64,000 bases of DNA, taken from positions 262,946 to 326,945 of the forward strand of contig NZ_JAGDZB010000007.1 of assembly GCF_049116215.1 (NCBI RefSeq). The letters are read 5' to 3'. Source of the DNA: Shimia sp049116215 (GTDB taxonomy: Bacteria > Pseudomonadota > Alphaproteobacteria > Rhodobacterales > Rhodobacteraceae). Below the pieces are notes generated by a model. It was not told where the DNA came from. It did not search any database and saw nothing but the letters and a program-made list of their open reading frames with translations. The translations under genes were made by a program, and so were the position numbers. Positions 8,685 through 17,050 of this stretch are shown here, piece after piece (position 1 is the first letter of the stretch; every line of letters begins with the position of its first letter).

Positions 8685-8896
8685 GTCCCTTCGTTAACAC
8701 CTGCTCCGCGACCGGTCCAGAAACGACCGTTCGCGAAATCCGCATAACCACACACGGAGATAGCAGGCCGCTCAAGCATCTGTGCTGGATCGAGACCTGC
8801 CCTTTGCGCAAGTCCTCCCTCACCGCCGCTCTGCGCCGCCAGCGCACTGTCGCGACCCAATACAAATGGCTCAGCAGCAGCAGTACCGATGAACAC
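8681..8896 (-). CDS. Possible small ORF coupled to the LytTR gene
   Basis: 71-aa frame with a GTG start whose TGA overlaps the LytTR ATG (ATGA). The predicted peptide begins with an Ala-rich stretch and has one cysteine (ISVCGYADF). It matches no family I know, and a stop codon lies just before the GTG. The ATGA overlap is the main argument for it. Plain chance in a GC-rich divergent region is the alternative. Confidence 0.25.
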   Translation of the reverse strand: MFIGTAAAEPFVLGRDSALAAQSGGEGGLAQRAGLDPAQMLERPAISVCGYADFANGRFWTGRGAGVNEGT

Positions 8897-8944
8897 GAAG
8901 TGCGCTCACGCCGCCGCAACAGGCACGCAGGGAACCAGAACAGG

Positions 8945-9742
8945 ATGGACTTGATGACGTCGACACAACTCGCCCAAAGCGATCGTTTTTCCGATAACGC
9001 TCATCGCAGATGGAACACAACAACGCGGCAAGCGCGCCTTCGAGCCTTGCTCTGGCTACTCTTGATGACGGCAGTGTTTCAGGCATTGTTCGCCTCCGTG
9101 CCTTCCTTCGATTTGTGGGTGTCATCGTTGTTCTGGACCGCGGAAGGCGGGTTCCACTTTACCAGCCTCGACAGCCTGAAACAGCTTCGAGCGATTGGAT
9201 ACCACGCCTTCACCGCGATGGCGGTGCTGGCGTTGATCGGCGCTTTGGTGGCGCTGAAGCAACTCAAACTCCTCACAATTCCAGGCAGCGTTTGGCTCTT
9301 CATCGTCGGAGTTTATGTCTTTGGGCCGGGCTTGCTGGTGCACAGCATCTTAAAGGCGCACTGGGGGCGCGCGCGACCGGCGCAGGTTCTGGAGTTTGGT
9401 GGAGACCTGTTGTTTTCGCCACCCTTTGAAATCGCAGCTCAATGTACCGCCAACTGTTCGTTTGTGTCCGGAGAAGCGGCAGGCGCCACGGCCTTTGCAA
9501 TTGCCGCCTACTCTTTGACCCGCTTTGTAAGTTCTCCAGCTCTACGACGCACATTGTTTGGTCTGGCGCTTTGCCTTGCCGTATCCTGCGCCTTTCTCCG
9601 CGTGGTTTTTGGCGGGCACTTCCTGTCTGACGTGATCTTTTCAGCGCTGTTTGTGTCTCTGATCGCTGTAGGGCTCTCGTTCTTCCTTAGCGATCGGACA
9701 GGTGCTCTCACCTCGCGCCCAAAATGGACCACACAGAAATAG
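8945..9742 (+). CDS. PAP2-family phosphatase
   Basis: 265 aa from the ATG at 8945; the frame opens further upstream, but the extra residues are Arg/Ser-rich with no family match. Around five to six membrane helices carry the PAP2 signature in order: KAHWGRARP, CSFVSGEAAG (a variant of PSGH) and LRVVFGGHFLSD. Active-site Arg, His and Asp are present, but the usual His of the PSGH motif is Glu. Probably an inner-membrane lipid phosphatase or undecaprenyl-pyrophosphatase-like enzyme facing the periplasm. Confidence 0.82.
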   Translation: MDLMTSTQLAQSDRFSDNAHRRWNTTTRQARLRALLWLLLMTAVFQALFASVPSFDLWVSSLFWTAEGGFHFTSLDSLKQLRAIGYHAFTAMAVLALIGALVALKQLKLLTIPGSVWLFIVGVYVFGPGLLVHSILKAHWGRARPAQVLEFGGDLLFSPPFEIAAQCTANCSFVSGEAAGATAFAIAAYSLTRFVSSPALRRTLFGLALCLAVSCAFLRVVFGGHFLSDVIFSALFVSLIAVGLSFFLSDRTGALTSRPKWTTQK

Positions 9743-9768
9743 AGACCGCTCTGGCTGTTTCAGAATGC

Positions 9769-9807
9769 AAAAACCCCGGCGCATCGCTGCACCGGGGTTT
9801 CGTTTTT
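9769..9807. terminator. Bidirectional terminator between PAP2 gene and acnB
   Basis: AAACCCCGG (9771-9779) pairs with CCGGGGTTT (9792-9800), followed by CGTTTTT on the plus strand and preceded by an A run serving the minus strand. It serves the two convergent genes. Confidence 0.88.
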
Positions 9808-9835
9808 CTTCACTGCGCCGGAGCGCCGCGTGGCT

Positions 9836-12622
9836 TTAGAAGTGTGCCGACTTGGTGTTTGCAGGGGCCAGTGGCGGGGCAAATTTGGTCAGGTCGATGC
9901 CTTCAACAGCAGCCTTGTACTCTTCCAGCGTTGGGGTGCGGCCCAGGATGGCAGAGAGTACAACCAGCGGTGTGGACGCCAGCAACGATTCACCTTTTTT
10001 CTCAGGCAGGTCGCCCACAACACGGCCCTGGAACAGGCGGGTCGAGGTGGCCAGCACGGTGTCACCCTTTGCGGCTTTTTCCTGGTTACCCATGCAGAGG
10101 TTACAGCCCGGACGCTCGAGATAGAGAATGTTCTCATACTCTGTACGTGCCTGCTGTTTTGGGAACATGTCGTCAAAGGTGAAGCCTGAGTAGCGCTCAA
10201 GGATTTCCCAGTCGCCCTCTTCCTTCATCTCGTCGATGATGTTGTAGGTTGGAGCCGCCACAACCAAAGGTGCCTTGAACTCGACTTTGCCGTTGGTTGC
10301 TTCGAGGTTCTTCAGCATCTGCGCCACGATCTTCATGTCGCCCTTGTGCACCATGCAGGAGCCCACAAAGCCCAGATCGATCTTCTTATCAGCGTTGTAG
10401 TAGCTGATTGGGCGGATGGTGTCGTGGGTGTAGCGCTTGGACACGTCGTCGTTGTTCACGTCCGGGTCGGCGATCATGGGCTCAACGATCTGGTCCAGAT
10501 CCACAACCACTTCAGCGAAGTACTTGGCGTCCGCATCCGGCTTCAGTGCAGAGTTGGCGCCGGATTTGATGTCGGCAATCCGCGCGTCAGCTTTGTCAAC
10601 CAGGCCTTGCAGCAGCGCAGCTTCGTTGTCCATGCCTTTGTCGATCATGATCTGGATGCGGCCTTTGGCCAGTTCCAGCGAGCCGATCAGGGTCTCATCG
10701 TTGGAGATACAGACAGAGGCTTTGGCCTTCATCTCGGCGGTCCAGTCGGTGAAGGTGAAGGCTTGGTCCGCCAGCAGCGTGCCAATGTGCACCTCGATCA
10801 CGCGGCCCTGGAAGACGTTGTCACCGTGCTGATCCAGCATCTGCGCCTGGGTGGCGTGTACCACATCGCGGAAGTCCATGTGCTCCGCCATTTGGCCTTT
10901 GAAGGTCACCTTCACAGATTCAGGGATCGGCATGGAGGCTTCGCCGGTGGCCAAAGCCAAAGCAACGGTGCCAGAGTCCGCACCAAAGGCGACGCCCTTG
11001 GACATACGGGTGTGGCTGTCGCCGCCCACAATCACGTCCCAGTCATCCACGGTGATGTCGTTCAGCACCTTGTGGATCACGTCGGTCATCGCGTGATACT
11101 CGCCCTCTGGGTCACGCGCGGTGATCAGGCCGAAGTCGTTCATGAACTTCATCAGCTTAGGAATGTTGGCCTGCGCCTTGGTGTCCCAAACCGACGCAGT
11201 GTGACAGCCGGACTGATAGCCCACGTCCACGGACGGGGAGATCACGGTGGCGGCCATTGCCTCAAGTTCCTGCGCAGTCATCGGACCGGTGGTGTCCTGA
11301 GAGCCAACAACGTTCACTTTCACGCGCACGTCAGAGCCGGCATGCAGGGTGACACCTGGGGTGCTGCCCAATGCATTGCGGTTGAAGATTTTTTCAACGG
11401 CGGTCAGGCCCTGGCCTTCAACAGACAATTCTTTGGATGGCGCATAGGCAGATTTCAGCTCCTGACCAAGTGCGCCTGCGGCAAATGTCTGCAGCTTCTT
11501 GCCAAAGACCACAGCGTAAGAACCGCCCGCCTTCATGAACTCCACTTTTTGTGGGGTGAAGGCAGCTGAGATGTCTTTCAGCACATTGCCGTCTGCATCC
11601 TGCAGGGTCTTGGTTTTGGTATTGATGGTCAGCACGGTGCCGGTGGCCACGGAATAGGCCTCTTCCAGCACGGCTTCGCCGTCTTCATCGACCACAACAT
11701 TGCCGTCCGCGTCGGTCTTTTTGACCCAGTTGTCCAGATCAATGCCGATGCCGCCGGTCACGCCAACGGTGGTCAGGAAGATCGGGGAGATGCCGTTGGT
11801 GCCCGCCACAACAGGGGCGATGTTGATGAATGGTACATAAGGCGATGCCTTCTTACCGGTCCACAGCGCCACGTTGTTCACGCCGGACATACGGGAGGAG
11901 CCCACACCCATGGTGCCTTTTTCCGCAATCAGCATCACACGTGCATCAGGGTTCTGTTTCTGCAGTTCCTGAATGGCCACCTGATCTTCCGGCGAGCACA
12001 TGCATTTGCCGTGCAGCTCACGGTCGGCGCGGGAGTGCGCTTCGGCACCGGGCGACAGAAGGTCGGTCGAGATGTCACCGATACCGGCGATGAAGGTCAC
12101 AACCTTGATCTCTTCGTCCACTTCGGGAAGCTTGGTGAAGAATTCCGCCTTGGCGTAGCTTTCCAGCAGGTCCTTGGCGACTGCATTGCCCGCCTTAAAC
12201 GCTTCTTCAAGACGGTCCGTGTCCGCTTCATAGAGGAAGACCTGAGTCTTCAACACGTCCGCAGCCTGAGCCGCAATCGCGGCATCTTCGCCCAGCGCCA
12301 GGTCGAGCAGCACGCGCACGGATGGGCCACCCTTCATGTGCGACAGCAGTTCAAAGGCGAACTCAGGGGTGATTTCGGCCACGTCAGCCGCGCCGAGAAT
12401 GATCTCTTTGAGGAAGTCTGCCTTCACGCCGGCAGCGCTCGTGGTACCTGGCAAAGTGTTGTAAATGAAGAACTTCAGAGAGTCTTCGCGGTGGGCGTTG
12501 GCGGTGTCTTTGATCTGTTCGATCAGTTCGCTGACCAGCGCGCCGCTATCAATTGGCTTTGGATTCAGACCTTCGGATTTCCGGGTCTCAATCTCATTCA
12601 GATAATCTGTATACAAGCTCAT
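9836..12622 (-). CDS. acnB: Bifunctional aconitate hydratase B / 2-methylisocitrate dehydratase
   Basis: 928 aa. N-terminal HEAT-like and swivel domains precede the catalytic region. Visible blocks are GVGSSRMSGVNN, VDVGYQSGCHTASVWD and, near the C-terminus, ERPGCNLCMGNQEKA with two of the three [4Fe-4S] ligand cysteines. It interconverts citrate and isocitrate in the TCA cycle and can act in the methylcitrate cycle. It is longer than the ~865-aa E. coli enzyme, partly through an acidic insertion (TDADGNVVVDEDGEAVLEEA). Monocistronic, with a strong terminator after it. Confidence 0.97.
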   Translation of the reverse strand: MSLYTDYLNEIETRKSEGLNPKPIDSGALVSELIEQIKDTANAHREDSLKFFIYNTLPGTTSAAGVKADFLKEIILGAADVAEITPEFAFELLSHMKGGPSVRVLLDLALGEDAAIAAQAADVLKTQVFLYEADTDRLEEAFKAGNAVAKDLLESYAKAEFFTKLPEVDEEIKVVTFIAGIGDISTDLLSPGAEAHSRADRELHGKCMCSPEDQVAIQELQKQNPDARVMLIAEKGTMGVGSSRMSGVNNVALWTGKKASPYVPFINIAPVVAGTNGISPIFLTTVGVTGGIGIDLDNWVKKTDADGNVVVDEDGEAVLEEAYSVATGTVLTINTKTKTLQDADGNVLKDISAAFTPQKVEFMKAGGSYAVVFGKKLQTFAAGALGQELKSAYAPSKELSVEGQGLTAVEKIFNRNALGSTPGVTLHAGSDVRVKVNVVGSQDTTGPMTAQELEAMAATVISPSVDVGYQSGCHTASVWDTKAQANIPKLMKFMNDFGLITARDPEGEYHAMTDVIHKVLNDITVDDWDVIVGGDSHTRMSKGVAFGADSGTVALALATGEASMPIPESVKVTFKGQMAEHMDFRDVVHATQAQMLDQHGDNVFQGRVIEVHIGTLLADQAFTFTDWTAEMKAKASVCISNDETLIGSLELAKGRIQIMIDKGMDNEAALLQGLVDKADARIADIKSGANSALKPDADAKYFAEVVVDLDQIVEPMIADPDVNNDDVSKRYTHDTIRPISYYNADKKIDLGFVGSCMVHKGDMKIVAQMLKNLEATNGKVEFKAPLVVAAPTYNIIDEMKEEGDWEILERYSGFTFDDMFPKQQARTEYENILYLERPGCNLCMGNQEKAAKGDTVLATSTRLFQGRVVGDLPEKKGESLLASTPLVVLSAILGRTPTLEEYKAAVEGIDLTKFAPPLAPANTKSAHF

Positions 12623-12979
12623 GATGATCCTAGCGATTTGAGGTTGGCTTAAGCATGAACGCCCTGTCTTTAAAGCAATAGCGAGTCACAGGGCAGGTAT
12701 TGTATGCCGATGTATACCAAGCTTGGAAAAGACGCAAGTTGCCCTTCGGAACAATTGTCTTGGCCTCCCCCAAATGTGATGGCGCAGTGCGGCGTATGGC
12801 CCCCAATGTAGGCTGCCCTGTCCGGTTTTTCCAGCGCACGACCACCTTCCAAGCCGCACAGATTGGGAAGCAGTTTCCGGTTAAGACACGCTTTGCCAAG
12901 CTGTGGGGATTGTATTCAAACAATATCTTGTGATCCATGACGCGAGGTGTCGCAGCATTTTGTTTTCGTCGGCGTAGAA
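12623..12979. other. Intergenic region with acnB promoter
   Basis: About 360 bp between acnB (-) and the first cobalamin riboswitch (+). It must hold the acnB promoter. A direct near-repeat TGTATGCC/TGTATACC lies around 12700. Short frames here have no coding character that I trust. Confidence 0.5.
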
Positions 12980-12984
12980 TGGCT

Positions 12985-13205
12985 ATTGACTCAGGCGCCG
13001 GTTTGCCCGACTTGGAAAGGGATGGTTCCCGAACGACGTCAGTCAACCGGGATGAAAAGGGAATACGGTGCGGCCCATTTAGTGAGCCAATTCCGTGACT
13101 GCCCCCGCAACTGTAAGCGGTAAGCGACCCCGAGAATACCACTGAACGCACCGCGTTTGGGAAGGTTCGGGAAAGCCAAAATCCGCGAGTCAGGAGACCT
13201 GCCAT
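12985..13205 (+). ncRNA. Cobalamin riboswitch (upstream of corrinoid importer operon)
   Basis: Conserved elements appear in order: the GCCC-rich segment with GACTGCCCCCGCAACTGTAA, AGCGACC, CCACTG, GGGAAGG, and the B12 box GCGAGTCAGGAGACCTGCC (13184-13203). The 5' boundary is approximate. It is expected to shut down the downstream DUF1636-ABC operon when adenosylcobalamin is plentiful. Confidence 0.93.
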
Positions 13206-13253
13206 CAAAACAATAACTTCAACCCGGGCGGGGCGTCCGGACAGGAGGCCATG

Positions 13254-13397
13254 ATGGCTTTACGGTTTGAACCGTGTGAAAAATTGACTGTGCTTGCCCC
13301 GCGCTATCGCGGAGGGCGAGATGGCCACCCCCAATCACCGAATTTCGATATGCACGTCCTGCAAACATGTCGGCGAAAACTGCCGGCCTGGCTATGA
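13254..13397 (+). CDS. Possible leader ORF after the riboswitch
   Basis: 47 codons from the second ATG of an ATGATG, with a perfect AGGAGG 5 bp upstream. The frame overlaps the start of the DUF1636 gene in another frame and ends inside it. No family resemblance. It could be a translated leader acting in the riboswitch expression platform, or the strong Shine-Dalgarno could be coincidental. Confidence 0.3.
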   Translation: MALRFEPCEKLTVLAPRYRGGRDGHPQSPNFDMHVLQTCRRKLPAWL

Positions 13398-13725
13398 GCT
13401 GATCAAGCGCTTGCGCGCTGCCATCGATATGGCGGGCGATGCGATCACGGAAGAGTTCGAGATTTCCGGCGTGGCCTGTATGGCGGGCTGCAAACATCCT
13501 TGCACGGTCGCCTATCACAGCACCCGCAAGGCGACCTATCTGTTTGGCGACATAACACCGGAACAGGACATCGAGGATCTGGTGTCCTTTGCGCAGCAAT
13601 ATGCGGTGCTGGGTGATGGCTGGTGCTCCTCCGTGGATCGACCCGGCAAGTTGCGCAAACACACGTTGGCACGGGTGCCATCGATGATGTTGGCGATTGA
13701 AGACAGCGCGGAGCGGCTGACGTGA
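13321..13725 (+). CDS. DUF1636 putative metal-binding protein
   Basis: 134 aa. The start at 13321 is chosen for GGAGG 5 bp upstream. Cysteine clusters ICTSCKH...NC and ACMAGCKHPC look like a thioredoxin-fold ferredoxin-like metal or [2Fe-2S] site, as in DUF1636. The family commonly sits beside cobalamin genes. Here it is the first gene behind a cobalamin riboswitch, and its stop overlaps the GTG of the ABC ATPase. A role in corrinoid or cobalt handling is inferred from context only. Confidence 0.85.
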   Translation: MATPNHRISICTSCKHVGENCRPGYELIKRLRAAIDMAGDAITEEFEISGVACMAGCKHPCTVAYHSTRKATYLFGDITPEQDIEDLVSFAQQYAVLGDGWCSSVDRPGKLRKHTLARVPSMMLAIEDSAERLT

Positions 13726-14504
13726 GTGCCGGACATTTGGTGGCCAAAGACATCTGTTGGCGACCGGGTAAAAGCCAGCCCTTCCTGCTGCATCCAGTGA
13801 GCTTTGAGGTTTACCCAGGTCGCGTGCTGGGCGTGGTGGGTCCCAATGGCGCGGGCAAGTCAACGCTTTTGCGGATGGTCTATCACTATCAAAAGCCGAC
13901 CTCGGGGCAGATCATGGTGGATGGACAAGACCTCTGGGGCATGTCCGCCAAAGTCGCAGCACGCAAGGTGGCGGCCGTGTTGCAGGAACAACCGGGCGCC
14001 TTTGGTCTTTCGGTACGCGATATTGTGGCGCTCGGGCGCACGCCCCACCGCAGTGGCTTTTCGTCAGATGGCGCGCGTGACGCGGAGATCATCGACGCTG
14101 CGCTTAAACGGATGCAGTTAGAGCCTTTGGTCAACCGCGATTTTGACACCCTATCAGGGGGCGAGCGGCAACGGGTGATGGTGGCACGGGCCTTGGCGCA
14201 GCAACCGCAAGTGCTGGTAATGGACGAGCCCACCAACCACCTCGACATTCGCCATCAGCTCGAAATCCTCTCATTGATCCGGTCGCTTGGGCTGACCATT
14301 GTGGTCTCCCTGCACGATCTGAACATGGCCGCAGATGTCTGTGACGCCATTCTGCTTCTGAAAGACGGACACTGCCAAGGTTTTGGCAGCGCTGATGACG
14401 TGCTCAGCGAACAGCTTGTCTCTGACACGTTTTCCGTCAACGCCCAGCGCCAAATGCTGAGCGTCAGCCAAAACCAACACCTTACTTTTCACCTCCCGAC
14501 CTAA
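13722..14504 (+). CDS. ABC transporter ATPase, FecE/BtuD type
   Basis: 260 aa cytoplasmic ATPase. Walker A GPNGAGKST, Q-loop, signature LSGGERQRV and Walker B VLVMDEPTNHLDI are all intact. GTG start overlaps the DUF1636 stop. It is the energy subunit for the importer encoded by the next two genes. The riboswitch points to a corrinoid substrate, although the sequence family also serves iron chelates. Confidence 0.93.
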   Translation: MSAGHLVAKDICWRPGKSQPFLLHPVSFEVYPGRVLGVVGPNGAGKSTLLRMVYHYQKPTSGQIMVDGQDLWGMSAKVAARKVAAVLQEQPGAFGLSVRDIVALGRTPHRSGFSSDGARDAEIIDAALKRMQLEPLVNRDFDTLSGGERQRVMVARALAQQPQVLVMDEPTNHLDIRHQLEILSLIRSLGLTIVVSLHDLNMAADVCDAILLLKDGHCQGFGSADDVLSEQLVSDTFSVNAQRQMLSVSQNQHLTFHLPT

Positions 14505-14516
14505 AGGACCCAATTT

Positions 14517-15464
14517 ATGACCTCCAAATTGACCACCGTCGCTGTCAGCGCCCTAATGGCCCTGACCACCACCGCTGCGCTGGCGGAAACCACCGTGGAC
14601 AGCTGCAACCGCCAAGTGACCTTTGACGCGCCGCCCAAGGCCGCCATTTCCAATGACGTGAACCTGACCGAGATGATGCTGGTGCTGGGTCTGGCGGATC
14701 GCATGGTCGGCTACACCGGCATTTCCGGCTGGAAAACGCTGGACGAAGAGATGCGCGCTGGTGTGGAAGAACTGCCGGAGCTGTCCGCAAAATATCCGTC
14801 CAAAGAAGTGCTGATCGGTGCGGATGCGGACTTCTTCTTTGCCGGTTGGAACTACGGCATGAAGGTCGGCGGCGAAGTCACGCCAGAGACGCTCGCGCCG
14901 TTTGACATCAAGGTTTATGAGCTGACCGAGAGCTGCATACACATTGGCGAGAAAGACGCCGCCAGCATGGATGACATGTACACCGACATCCAAAACCTCG
15001 GCGCGATCTTTGACGTAAAAGACAAGGCGGATGCGCTGGTGGATGGCTACAAAGCGGATCTTGCGGCCTTCACCGATGGTTTGGCCCCGCTGGAAAGTGC
15101 GCCACGTGTGTTTGTCTATGACAGCGGCGAAGACACGCCGTTCACTGCTGGCCGCTATGCGATGCCAAACGCGTTGATTGAAGCGGCGGGTGGCACCAAC
15201 ATCATGAACGATCTTGAAAAGAGCTGGGCCAAGGTCGGCTGGGAGCCTGTTGTGGAGCGCAACCCGGAGGTCATTGTGATTGTGAACTACGGTAAGGTGA
15301 CGGCTGAGGAAAAACGCGCCTTCATGATGAACAACCCGGCTTTTGCGGAGATGGACGCGGTGAAGAACGACCGGTTTGTGACGCTTGAGTATGTTGAAGC
15401 GACCCCGGGTCCGCGCAACATCGCTGCGGTCAAAACCCTCGCAGAAGCGTTCCGGGCGAAATAA
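14517..15464 (+). CDS. Periplasmic substrate-binding protein, BtuF/FecB-like
   Basis: 315 aa. Sec signal peptide with cleavage near ALA-ET (about residue 22), then a class III binding-protein fold with two lobes (NEMMLVLGLADRMVGYTG-like first lobe; ERNPEVIVIVNYG hinge and second lobe). No lipobox is visible, so probably soluble periplasmic. Cobalamin or cobinamide is the inferred ligand because of the riboswitch; siderophore binding cannot be excluded from sequence. Confidence 0.9.
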   Translation: MTSKLTTVAVSALMALTTTAALAETTVDSCNRQVTFDAPPKAAISNDVNLTEMMLVLGLADRMVGYTGISGWKTLDEEMRAGVEELPELSAKYPSKEVLIGADADFFFAGWNYGMKVGGEVTPETLAPFDIKVYELTESCIHIGEKDAASMDDMYTDIQNLGAIFDVKDKADALVDGYKADLAAFTDGLAPLESAPRVFVYDSGEDTPFTAGRYAMPNALIEAAGGTNIMNDLEKSWAKVGWEPVVERNPEVIVIVNYGKVTAEEKRAFMMNNPAFAEMDAVKNDRFVTLEYVEATPGPRNIAAVKTLAEAFRAK

Positions 15465-16505
15465 ATGACAGGAAGAGCAGCAGGACAGCCAAAGAGCAGG
15501 TTTCCTTATGTGATCGGCGCAGGGGTGCTCCTGTTGCTTTTCTCGATTTCGGTCGCAATCAGTGTGGGGGCAGTCTCTGTGCCCCTGCACACGGTCTGGA
15601 GCATCCTGATCAACCAGGTGACGCCGGGAATAATTGAACAGGACTGGTCCAAGGGACGCGAATCGATTGTCTGGGACATTCGCTTTCCACGTGCTTTGCT
15701 GGCCTGTCTGGTCGGTGCGGGTTTGGCGGTTGTGGGCGGCAGCTTGCAGGCCGTAACACGCAACCCATTGGCAGATCCACATTTGCTGGGGATTTCTTCC
15801 GGCGCGGCCTTTGGGGCGATCATGGTCCTGATGCACACAGGCATGTTTTGGGGGCTCATTACAGTGCCGTTGTTTGCCTTTGGCGGGGCCTTGGCGGCAA
15901 CTTTGCTGGTGCTGGCTGTGTCGCAATTTGCTTCGGCCACCAGCGCGGATCGGTTGATCCTGGCGGGCGTGGCGGTGTCGTTCATAGTGATGTCGCTGGC
16001 CAATGTGTTGATTTTTCTCGGCGATCCAAGGGCCACCCACACGGTGGTGTTCTGGATGCTGGGTGGTCTGGGTTTGGCGCAGTGGAGCCATTTGGTTTTC
16101 CCACTGGCGGTGCTCGTCGTCTGCGGCACCTACATCTGGCTTAACGCACGGAAGCTGAATGCGATGACGGTGGGCGATGAAACAGCCTCTACACTGGGCA
16201 TTCCAGTGGCGCGGTTTCGATTGATCATCTTTGTTGTCGGCGCGCTGATCACCGGGGTGATGGTTGCGTTTTCGGGCATGATTGGTTTTGTTGGCCTGAT
16301 GGTGCCACATATCGTGCGTATGCTTGTGGGCGGGGACTATGCCCGCGTGATCCCGGCCTCCGCGCTCTTTGGGGCGATCTACCTTTTGTGGTCCGACATC
16401 ATCGCGCGCACCATTATGGCACCAGAAGACATGCCAATTGGCATTGTCACCGGCTTGGTCGGCGGCATGTTCTTTGTCTGGCTTTTGCGGCGGCGGGCGC
16501 GGTAA
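15465..16505 (+). CDS. ABC transporter permease, FecCD/BtuC family
   Basis: 346 aa, about ten membrane helices. Family blocks: RFPRALLACLVGAGLAVVGG, QAVTRNPLADPHLLGISSGA and GMIGFVGLMVPHIVRMLVG, where the coupling helix meets the ATPase. ATG immediately follows the TAA of the binding-protein gene. Only one permease gene is present, so the channel is probably a homodimer as in BtuC. The operon ends 20 bp from the convergent ddpX-like gene. Confidence 0.93.
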   Translation: MTGRAAGQPKSRFPYVIGAGVLLLLFSISVAISVGAVSVPLHTVWSILINQVTPGIIEQDWSKGRESIVWDIRFPRALLACLVGAGLAVVGGSLQAVTRNPLADPHLLGISSGAAFGAIMVLMHTGMFWGLITVPLFAFGGALAATLLVLAVSQFASATSADRLILAGVAVSFIVMSLANVLIFLGDPRATHTVVFWMLGGLGLAQWSHLVFPLAVLVVCGTYIWLNARKLNAMTVGDETASTLGIPVARFRLIIFVVGALITGVMVAFSGMIGFVGLMVPHIVRMLVGGDYARVIPASALFGAIYLLWSDIIARTIMAPEDMPIGIVTGLVGGMFFVWLLRRRAR

Positions 16506-16525
16506 AGCGCCCTGCCCTATTTGCG

Positions 16526-17050
16526 TCAGAGAAGCGGATAGTTTTCCGAGTTCTCCAACGCGTAGTGCCACCATTCATAGGGGTTCATCTCAAAACCGGC
16601 ACCCACCATGAGACCCAGCAGAATCAAGCGATTTTGCAGAGCTTCACGGCAGATGTCGATCCTGGAGTGATGCGATTGTTGCAATGCAGCGTCAAAGTCT
16701 GTGCCCATATCGAGTACAGTGCCACCTGACGTGGTCAGCGTCAGATCCACGGCGGTGCCGCGGCTGTGATCTGAGCCAATGGCCGGATCTGCAACAAATT
16801 CTGGGTCGGGCCGTACCTCCCACAAGCGGCGTTGCACCGCTTGTGGGCGATAGGCGTCCAGCAACAGAAGGCGCAGTCCAAGGGCGGCAGCGCGATCAGC
16901 GGCATGAAAGAGGGCATCGGCGGCATGTCTGTGCAGGCGCGCCTGTTGATCCTCCGGCGTGGTATAAAGCACCTCACCGGCGAAGTTTTGGGTGGTCGCA
17001 TAAGCCAGCTGCACGTCGATGGCCGCGTGTTGGATCGGGACCAGCGTCAT
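16526..17050 (-). CDS. ddpX: D-alanyl-D-alanine dipeptidase (VanX/DdpX family)
   Basis: 174 aa from the ATG at 17050, which overlaps the stop of the preceding ATPase gene (ATGA); this decides against the longer frame. Zinc and catalytic motifs SDHSRGTAVDLTL (SxHxxGxxxD) and EWWHY are both present. The family hydrolyses D-Ala-D-Ala. Last gene of the dipeptide ABC operon, matching the logic of the E. coli ddp system that scavenges D-Ala-D-Ala from peptidoglycan. No signal peptide, so cytosolic. Confidence 0.9.
   Translation of the reverse strand: MTLVPIQHAAIDVQLAYATTQNFAGEVLYTTPEDQQARLHRHAADALFHAADRAAALGLRLLLLDAYRPQAVQRRLWEVRPDPEFVADPAIGSDHSRGTAVDLTLTTSGGTVLDMGTDFDAALQQSHHSRIDICREALQNRLILLGLMVGAGFEMNPYEWWHYALENSENYPLL

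Noticed and set aside
12700..12933. 77-aa frame between acnB and the riboswitch
   Set aside because: No ribosome-binding site, no family resemblance, and it lies in the acnB promoter region.
14553..16574. 673-aa open frame on the minus strand opposite the corrinoid importer genes
   Set aside because: Its translation is rich in His, Gln and Arg with no domains, and both opposite genes are clearly real. It arises from the GC-rich codon pattern.
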